A stretch of DNA of 64,000 nucleotides, taken from NCBI GenBank assembly GCA_018398585.1, contig JAGTTD010000018.1:5649501-5713500 (forward strand), given 5' to 3'. A program made the translations under genes and the position numbers. Position 1 is the first letter of the stretch, and every line of letters begins with the position of its first letter. The DNA is from Simmondsia chinensis (Eukaryota; Streptophyta; Magnoliopsida; Caryophyllales; Simmondsiaceae). The notes under the pieces were generated by a model. The model was not told the DNA's origin. It ran no database searches and worked only from the letters and a program-made list of their open reading frames with translations. Positions 11,078 to 16,795 of this stretch are shown here, piece by piece.

Positions 11078-11285
11078 TCGTTTGGCTTCCAATCGAGTGC
11101 GTAATCGAAAAAAAAAAATTTTGATCAAAATCAAAATCAGAAAATCCAAATCAGTGTTATTCTCGCTGTATTGGTTCAAATTTCAGCCGGTTGAGGACAA
11201 TCTGATCAAGATCATTCCAATCAGTTGCAGATCAGTTTTGATTAAGATGACTTCAGTTTTGATTCACAAATTTGATCTAGAAATT

Positions 11286-11320
<35 letters not shown>

Positions 11321-11325
<5 letters not shown>

Positions 11326-11355
11326 TTGATCAAATTCAGAATTTGATCAACTATT
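11321..11355. repeat. Palindromic junction between plus and minus segments
   Basis: AATAGTTGATCAAAT (11,321-11,335), a 5-base loop, then its exact reverse complement (11,341-11,355). It marks the point where the plus-strand leader meets minus-strand element sequence. A (TA)n run of about 30 bp lies just left of it. Confidence 0.85.
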
Positions 11356-11929
11356 AGATGAGAATTTGAGATGAGAAAGAAGTGCAATTGAGATGAGAAA
11401 GTAGAGATTTTAGACTTAGATGAGATAAGAAGGGAAAGGAGATGAGAAATAGAGAGAGTTAGATGAGAGAGAGAAGCTTTGATCTCAAATGAGATATTTT
11501 TCAGATATTTGATTGAATGATTGATCTGATTATTACATCCACCACTATTTATAGGCAAGTTTAAGCAAGCAATACAATGAATCAAAACTTACTCAAGCTA
11601 ACCAACTTAGGAAACATCTAGAAATATCTAGAACTAATGCTAACTAACATTCAAATCCTATTTTTGGTGCTAACACCACACCTAACAGACACATGCTACC
11701 TGACAGCACTAACCACCCCTGCTGCAGCACAAACACGCAGATACAAGTGTAGCTTATTACATTACCAAGCTAACTAAAGCTATTACATTTTTATTAAACT
11801 AGTCACCAATCTAAAATCAATTACTAAACTGATCAACAATGACACAGCAGCAGCATATCAGCACAGCAGCAGCAGAAAAAAGCAACTCAACTAACTTCAG
11901 CTCAAACCTTCAATTCTTGGATCATAACT
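11356..11929 (-). repeat. Minus-strand LTR lacking its inner end
   Basis: It aligns with 5,760-6,366 of the complete minus LTR with few differences but lacks about 45 bp and the primer-binding site at its left side. Its last base reads T instead of the expected A (CATAACT), followed by the TSD GTCAG. Confidence 0.8.
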
Positions 11930-12793
11930 GTCAGTGTGCTTATTCATCACTTTGGAGCTTTGTACGAGGTGGGGCTCATTAGGATGAGTTGAACTCAAGC
12001 TCTAACTGCATGCTCGACTTGATATTCCCTAAGAAGAGTAAGGCGTTTGAACAATTATTACTCCGAGGAGATGATCGTAGCCGTGGGTGAAGGTGAAGGT
12101 GAAGGAGGCGTGTAGTCTTTTTTATATAGGAAGCTTATTTGTGGATGAGTATGACTTTATTTAAAGAGGAAGGATACTTTTGGATGAGTATGACTTTTCT
12201 TAAAGATGAAGCATACTTTTGGATGAGTATGACTTTACTTAAAGAGGAAGGATGCTTTTGGATGAGTATGACTTTACTTAAGAAGGAATGATGCTTTTGG
12301 ATGAGTATGACTTTACTTAAAGATGAAGCATACTTTTGGATGAGTTGACTTTACTTAAAGAGGAAGAATATTTGTGTATGTTTCATTCTTTCTTTTGTAC
12401 TTGTGCATAAATGTGTTTTTAAGGAATAAAATAGGCGAATTGTGTCAAGCTGAATCTAGTGGGTGAATTAAGTTGTTTCGCTACTGGGCGCATTGCGTTA
12501 TATTTCTACTGAGCAAATAGTGTTGATTTTGCCTCTACTGGGCGAATAGTGTTGATTTTGCCTTTATTGGGTGAATAGTGTTGATTTTGCCTCTATTAGA
12601 TGAATAGTGTTGATATCACCTCTGTTGGACAAATAGTGTTAATTTCGCCTTTACTAGATGAATAATGTTGATTTTACCTCTACTAAATGAATAGTGTTGA
12701 TTTTGCTTTAATTTTTGTCCAAATAATAATCTGTGCAATCTACTTGCCCCTCCATTATAGCAAGCTACTCAATTATAGTTTATCAGCCTATTA

Positions 12794-13790
12794 TGTTTAT
12801 GATGAATTTGGTCAGTGTGCTTATTTATGACTTTGGAGTTTTGTATGAGGTGGGGCTCATTAGGATGAGCAGAACTCAAGCTCTAGCTGCATGCTCGACT
12901 TGATATTCCCTGAGAAGAGTAAGGCGTTTGAACGATTATTACTCCTGGGAGATAATCGTAGCTATGGGTGAGGGTGAAGGTGAAGGAGGACTTTAGTCCT
13001 TTTTATAAAGGGAGCTTATTTGTGGATATGACTTTATTTAAAGAGGAAGGATACTTTTGGATGAGTATGACTTTACTTAAAGAGGAAGCATACTTTTGGA
13101 TGAGTATGACTTTACTTAAAGAGGAAGGATACTTTTGGACGAGTATGGCTTAAATAGGAAGCATACTTTTGGATGAGTATGACTTTACTTAAAGAGGAAG
13201 CATACTTTTGGATGAGCATGACTTTACTTAAAGAGGAAGCATACTTTTGGATGAGCATGACTTTACTTAAAGAGGAAGCATACTTTTGGATGAGCATGAC
13301 TTTACTTAAAGAGGAAGCATACTTTTTGATGAGTATGACTTTGCTTAAAAAGGAAGCATACTTTTTGATGAGTATGACTTTACTTAAAGAGGAAGAATAT
13401 TTGTGTATGTTTGATTCTATCTTTTTATTCTTGTGCATAAATGTGTTTTTGAGGGGTAAAATAGGTGAATTGTGTTAAACTAAACCTAGTGGGCGAATTA
13501 AGTTGTTTCGCTACTGGGCGAATTGCGTTACACTTCTACTGGGCGAATGGTGTTGATTTTGCCTCTACTGAGTGAATAGTGTTGATTTCGCCTCCTATTG
13601 GGCTAATAGTGTTGATTTTCCCTCTATTGGGCGGATAGTGATGATTTTGCCTCTACTAGGTGAATAGTGTTGATTTTGCCTCTACTAGGCAAATAGTGTT
13701 GATTTTGCTATAATTTTTATCCAAATAATTATCTGTGCAATCTATTTGCCCCTCTATAGTAGCAAGCTGCTTAATTATAATTTACCAACA
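12794..13790 (+). repeat. Tandem LTR unit 3 (997 bp)
   Basis: This is the longest of the three units because its 39-bp minisatellite is expanded to about nine or ten copies (13,024-13,395). The 29-bp GGCGAATAGTGTTGATTTTG array is at 13,515-13,710. It ends TTTACCAACA directly before the GGTAC duplication. Confidence 0.8.
13024..13395. repeat. 39-bp minisatellite
   Basis: Repeats of a unit based on GATGAGTATGACTTTACTTA followed by AAGAGGAAGCATACTTTTG. Because 39 is a multiple of 3, both strands stay open and give spurious 13-residue repeats (M-S-M-T-L-L-K-E-E-A-Y-F-W on the plus strand). There is no sign that these are translated. Confidence 0.9.
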
Positions 13791-13951
13791 GGTACCCTGA
13801 AGGAAGGCTGTTTCCGAGAACCTTCAACTTGAGGGGTGCAACACGAGGACTTCCTAGGAGGTCACCTATCTTGGTACCACTCTCACCCAAGCACGCTTAA
13901 TTTCGGAGTTCTAATGGGATCTGGTGGTTGCATGTTGGTACCTTCTTAGGT
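13791..13951 (-). mobile_element. SINE copy A, 5S-derived head half
   Basis: It continues the SINE cut at 4,921: GGTACCCTGAAGG, the GGCTGTTTCCGAG block, then a stretch complementary to 5S rRNA. The 5S part runs about 13,837-13,925 and includes CACGAGGACTTCC, AGGAGGTCACC, CCCAAGCACGCTTAA and GGAGTTCTAATGGGATC. It ends at the 10-bp duplication AGCATGTTCA (13,952-13,961). Confidence 0.88.
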
Positions 13952-13961
13952 AGCATGTTCA

Positions 13962-14218
13962 CAATACAATAACAATAGACCCAGTGCCTCAAGGGCTCCC
14001 GCATAAGCGGGGTTTAGGAGGGGTGGATGTATGCCGCCTTACCCCTTCAGGGTATAACCTTACCAAGAGGCTGTTTTCGAGGACTCCCAACCTTATAGGG
14101 TTGGCAACACGAGGACTTCCCAGGAGGTCATCCATCTTAGTACTACTCTCCTCCAAGCACGCTTATCTTCGGAGTTCTAATGGAATCTGGTGCCTTAGTG
14201 CCTGGTAAATGAACCCCG
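13962..14218 (-). mobile_element. SINE copy B, uninterrupted 5S-headed SINE (257 bp)
   Basis: On the minus strand this reads 5S-derived head (right end, about 14,108-14,200), a middle block with GGAAAACAGCCTC-type sequence, the AAGGCGGCATACATCC body, the GCTTATGCGGGAGCCC box, and a (TTGT)-rich tail at 13,962-13,978. It is flanked by AGCATGTTCA and AGCATGCTCA. Insertion with a 10-bp duplication and a simple-sequence tail is the mark of LINE-driven retroposition. The 5S part covers the region that contains the Pol III internal control region. Confidence 0.9.
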
Positions 14219-14227
14219 AGCATGCTC

Positions 14228-14494
14228 ACGATCTAGTGTAAAATGTTTCCATACACCGCTAGTATTATGTCTACTACTGCCCATAAAGGTGTGGTTTTGA
14301 GTTTCATTGTTGGTGGGTGTGGGTTCGGGTTCAGAATATTCCACACCACTCGATTCAGGATAACCTTGCTCGTAGAGGAGTTCTTGTTCCCAATCACAGG
14401 TGTTTGTGTAGGGAGGTAATGGATTGGGTTCCAAAAAAATACGTTCTTGGGTATTAAGCTCAACTCCTCTAGATTGGCTACTAGTGCTACCCAT
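14228..14494 (-). pseudogene. hAT transposase N-terminal fragment (BED start)
   Basis: The frame starts with M-G-S-T-S-S-Q-S and runs through a serine/proline-rich leader to S-G-V-W-K-H-F-T-L-D, the first half of a BED zinc finger. It breaks at the E-H-A codons where the SINE pair sits. The C-x-x-C second half of the finger is at 4,790-4,815. The stretch upstream (14,500-14,880) is AT-rich and probably held the element's promoter. Confidence 0.8.
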
Positions 14495-14933
14495 TTTAGG
14501 GAATTTAGGCGGTCAAAAAAAGCTAAAACTAGATCAACCAACTCCAGATGAAGATGAATTATGTGCCATTATATTGTTAATTTATTATTATAAAATGCAA
14601 GTAAGGTAAATAAAAATGATAAATAAATAAAATTTTGATACTAATTTTACTGAAGTGAAAACTGAAATTTGAAATTTGAACTTGTACAAGCTTTTGCTTG
14701 TATAACACAATTGAAACTTCGAACTTGAGAGATTGAGAGTAACAAATTGATTGTAAGTAGAGAAGATATAATTGGAGAGAAGAGAGATTTGGTTAGTATT
14801 TATAGAAAGATTTAAAAAAAAAAAGCTGTTGCTCAATGGCTCAGTAGGTTGGGGGGCAAAAGCCCCCCAACTAGGTTGGGCTGGGTCATGGCCTAAGCCG
14901 GCCCGGCCCGTTGGCCATCTCTAGTTGTGGCAA

Positions 14934-15450
14934 TCATAAAGAAATAGTTGACCACATTCTTTTCCTATGTTCTTTTGCACAAGTGATTTGGTTTGCCATG
15001 AACTTAGGGTATAAACCAAATCCTGAAGGCTTTATGGAGCTATATTTCAATCTATTTTTCTTCTAACCATCACACGCTTTCAAGTATCGCTTTTTTTGTT
15101 GGGAGATTTGGCCCCGCACTCCCCCCCCCCCCCCCCCCCCCCCCCCCCAAATGTTTGAAGTTAAATATTAATGTAGCTAAAAATTCTAGCTCTCCTTGCA
15201 TAGGCATTGCGGTTATTGCTAGATACGAGAATGGTTATATACAAGGTGGTTGGTGTTCCACATTTTTTGGCGATTCTGTATTAACAAGTGAAGCTCACAG
15301 TTAGAGCGAATTGTTTCTTTGCCCAGTCCCAAGGTTGGAACCGTATTGGTGGATCGCCACTGTAGCTTAGTTGGAGTCTATTGTAAGAAACGATTGTAGT
15401 GTAATTTAATTTCGCGCTCGAGCTTTCCTGTGTTCGAAAAAAAGATTAAC
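14934..15450 (+). mobile_element. LINE-A 3' segment (zinc-binding tail, RNase H remnant)
   Basis: C-G-N-H-K-E-I-V-D-H-I-L-F-L-C (about 14,937-14,985) completes the zinc-binding motif begun near 2,690. After a stop, an RNase H-like remnant follows (about 15,150-15,300: G-I-A-V-I-A-R-Y-E-N-G-Y then S-E-A-H-S). The 3' end is near 15,440 with a short A tract. A run of 28 cytosines (15,121-15,148) interrupts the coding remnant. Confidence 0.8.
15121..15148. repeat. Poly-C tract (28 bases)
   Basis: An uninterrupted run of 28 C inside the LINE-A 3' segment. Such a run may be variable in length or mis-sized by sequencing. Confidence 0.9.
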
Positions 15451-15640
15451 CAAACTAAATTAACCGATAACCAAAATTGCCATTAACCAATATTAAATGA
15501 GTGATAACAATTATTAAAATTTCATTAATTACTTAAATTATTATCAAACAGATAAATTTAATAGTACGATTAACCGATAATCAGCACCGTAGCTACAAGC
15601 CCACCCAAAGAACTCCTGGGTAACTCTAAAAGCTATCTTT
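15451..15640 (+). promoter_or_regulatory. Probable promoter region of the SAC3A-like gene
   Basis: About 190 bp of AT-rich, non-repetitive-looking sequence lie between the LINE-A 3' end and the first transcribed-looking sequence. No strong TATA box was identified, and the transcription start is inferred only from the composition change near 15,600. Confidence 0.35.
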
Positions 15641-15940
15641 TCACCGAGCCTCCGCAGCGACAAACACCGCCAAATTCTCCCCTTCTACGCGCAGCCCTCC
15701 CCCGACCAAGACACTCAGTTGAATCTCTCTCTCTCTCTCTCACATACCCTACCGTTATTCCTCAATCAACCTCTTTCTATTCTCCTCTCTACTCCTTTTC
15801 TTCTTACATTCAATCCTATTCGCCCGTTTAATTCTTTCCTTTTTCTGTTTAATTGTATTGTTTTTGGTTGTTTTGTTTATCTGTTGATCTGAATTTCGAC
15901 GTGCCCATCACATCTCGAATCCCCTTGAGCGTTTCTCAGG
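15640..15940 (+). other. SAC3A: 5' untranslated exon 1 of the SAC3A-like gene
   Basis: A pyrimidine-rich leader with a CT microsatellite (15,724-15,741), typical of plant 5' UTRs, ends at a good donor (CTCAGG followed by GTAAGG at 15,941). The 5' boundary is an estimate. The leader intron runs to 16,720 and carries a truncated SINE and a tandem repeat. Confidence 0.6.
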
Positions 15941-16133
15941 GTAAGGTGCCTTGTTCATTAGGGTTTTTGTTGGTATAATTAAATTGTGTTGAGTATAAAA
16001 TTAGTAAGTTGTTATTGCAAGAAAATTTGTTGTTGTCGGAGTAATGACGTGACTTATAAAAAATGAGAGGCACAAAATTGCCTTGAAAACTACAATCTTG
16101 TTCTGTCAATCACAATTTTGCACTGCCAATAAC

Positions 16134-16190
16134 AACAACAACAACAACAGTCCAAGTGCTACAGAGGCTCCCGCACAAGCGGGGTCTGGG
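16134..16190 (-). mobile_element. Truncated SINE in the leader intron
   Basis: A 57-bp tail fragment: (CAA)n, then the GGCTCCCGC ... GCGGGGTCT box, on the minus strand. Flanked by TGCACTGCCAATAAC (16,119-16,133) and TGCACTGGCAATAAC (16,191-16,205). This is a severe 5' truncation of the SINE family seen at 13,962. Confidence 0.85.
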
Positions 16191-16248
16191 TGCACTGGCA
16201 ATAACATTATCCTAAAATTATTCCTGGATTTTCATCAATTAGTTTATG

Positions 16249-16680
16249 CTTTTGGGATAGTTCGTTTTTTGACATGATATCAAAGCTTTGTTGACTAAGC
16301 GGTCATGTGTTTGAATCCCAACAGCCTCCACTTTCAATATTAATATAATTTAAGCACAAGATATGTGGTATGTTTGTGTAGTATCTACGATTCAAGGCCA
16401 ATGAGCATTTGCATGAGGAGGAGAGTATAAAATGAATTTTGGGCCTTTATACATCAACTTAAGCTTTTGAAATAGTTGGTTCTTATCAGAGCCTTATTGA
16501 CTGATTCCGAATCATAACAGTCCTGACTTTTAATATTAACATATTTTAAGCGCAAAATATGTGGTGGCTCTGTGTATTATTTACGTTTCAATGGGCATTG
16601 GCGCGAGGGAGGCCCGTGTTAGAGTATAAAAGGAATTCTGGGCCTTTATTCATTAGTTTAAGCTTTTGGATAGTTGGTTG
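16249..16680 (+). repeat. About 195-bp tandem repeat, 2.3 copies
   Basis: Two diverged copies and the start of a third share TTAAGCTTTTGGGATAGTTGG, a TATCAAAGCTTT or TATCAGAGCCTT segment, and GGGCCTTTAT. The TATCAGAGCC part resembles an LTR-element primer-binding site, so this is probably an old LTR-derived tandem. It lies wholly inside the leader intron. Confidence 0.6.
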
Positions 16681-16720
16681 CTGGATTTATGCTGATTGTT
16701 TTGTATAATGAATAAATCAG

Positions 16721-16795
16721 GATGCTGAGGGAATGATGGCGAGTCAAGGGCCCACTATTGAGACCGCAGCTCCAGCTGACCCTAATTCACTTGAG
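16721..16795 (+). CDS. SAC3A: SAC3A-like exon 2 (first coding exon)
   Basis: Acceptor AATCAG at 16,720; donor GAG/GTAATA at 16,796. It contributes 21 residues (M-M-A-S-Q-G-P ... D-P-N-S-L-E) and ends in phase 0. The exon is mostly non-coding leader before 16,733. Confidence 0.85.
16722..16736 (+). promoter_or_regulatory. Four-codon upstream ORF overlapping the main start
   Basis: ATG CTG AGG GAA TGA starts two bases into exon 2. Its stop overlaps the first main ATG (16,733-16,735), giving an ATGATG arrangement. This could tune translation by reinitiation, or it may be a consequence of the exon boundary. Its presence is directly visible; its function is not. Confidence 0.5.

Larger units (their letters stand above)
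5714..11929 (-). mobile_element. Rearranged non-autonomous Ty3/gypsy-type LTR element
   Basis: Inserted into tandem LTR unit 2 with a 5-bp duplication GTCAG. Both outer ends are minus-strand LTRs: a complete one at 5,714-6,367 and one lacking about 45 bp of its inner end at about 11,356-11,929. Between them is a minus-strand internal piece (6,368-7,836) and an oppositely oriented block (7,837-11,345) that reads 5'UTR-gag-polypurine tract-LTR-primer-binding site-5'UTR. No protease, RT or integrase was seen. It is therefore a non-autonomous element that was rearranged before or after insertion. Confidence 0.8.
5692..12789 (+). repeat. Tandem LTR unit 2, split by the gypsy-type element
   Basis: Only 22 bp of the unit (TGTTTGTGATGAATTTGGTC and AG) lie left of the insert. 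The remainder, TGTGCTTATTCATCAC onward, runs from 11,935 to about 12,789. The insert is bounded by GTCAG at 5,709-5,713 and 11,930-11,934. Without it the unit is about 880 bp, with five 39-bp and seven 29-bp repeats. Confidence 0.8.
4922..13790. mobile_element. LTR-only element: three tandem LTRs plus a nested insert
   Basis: The block is flanked by a 5-bp duplication GGTAC (4,917-4,921 and 13,791-13,795), starts TGTTTGTG and ends CCAACA, as an LTR element should. It holds three direct repeats of one LTR-like unit (4,922-5,686; 5,692-5,713 continued at 11,930-12,789; 12,794-13,790) joined by spacers of about 5 bp (TGTTA, TATTA). No primer-binding site, gag or pol was found between them. Length differences reflect minisatellites inside the units. 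Orientation is uncertain: a TATA-like TTTTATA precedes the minisatellite on the plus strand, but both strands begin TGTT and end in CA. Confidence 0.8.
2698..14933 (-). mobile_element. hAT-family DNA transposon carrying nested insertions
   Basis: A decayed hAT element on the minus strand sits inside LINE-A. The right end (about 14,880-14,933) is GC-rich and ends in TCTCTA; read outward-in it starts TAGAGATGGCCAACGGGCC, a common hAT terminus. The left end (about 2,699-2,740) is a poorer match. Imperfect flanks CCTCACTTG and CTCTAGTTG could be the decayed duplication, but the exact boundary is uncertain. Transposase pieces lie at 14,228-14,494 (start) and 2,963-4,816 (rest). About 9.4 kb of later insertions separate them. 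Confidence 0.8.

Noticed and set aside
12968..13478. Repeat protein of 13-residue units on either strand
   Set aside because: The frames exist only because a 39-bp minisatellite inside an LTR is divisible by three; no start context, domain or conservation supports translation.
13791..14218. Cassandra-type TRIM LTRs carrying 5S sequence
   Set aside because: Cassandra LTRs give 5-bp duplications and TG...CA ends; these copies have 10-19-bp duplications, TTG/T tails and 5' truncations, which fit SINEs.
2690..14940. A clean 8-bp duplication for the hAT element
   Set aside because: Candidate flanks CCTCACTTG and CTCTAGTTG match only with an indel and a mismatch, so the boundary is left approximate.
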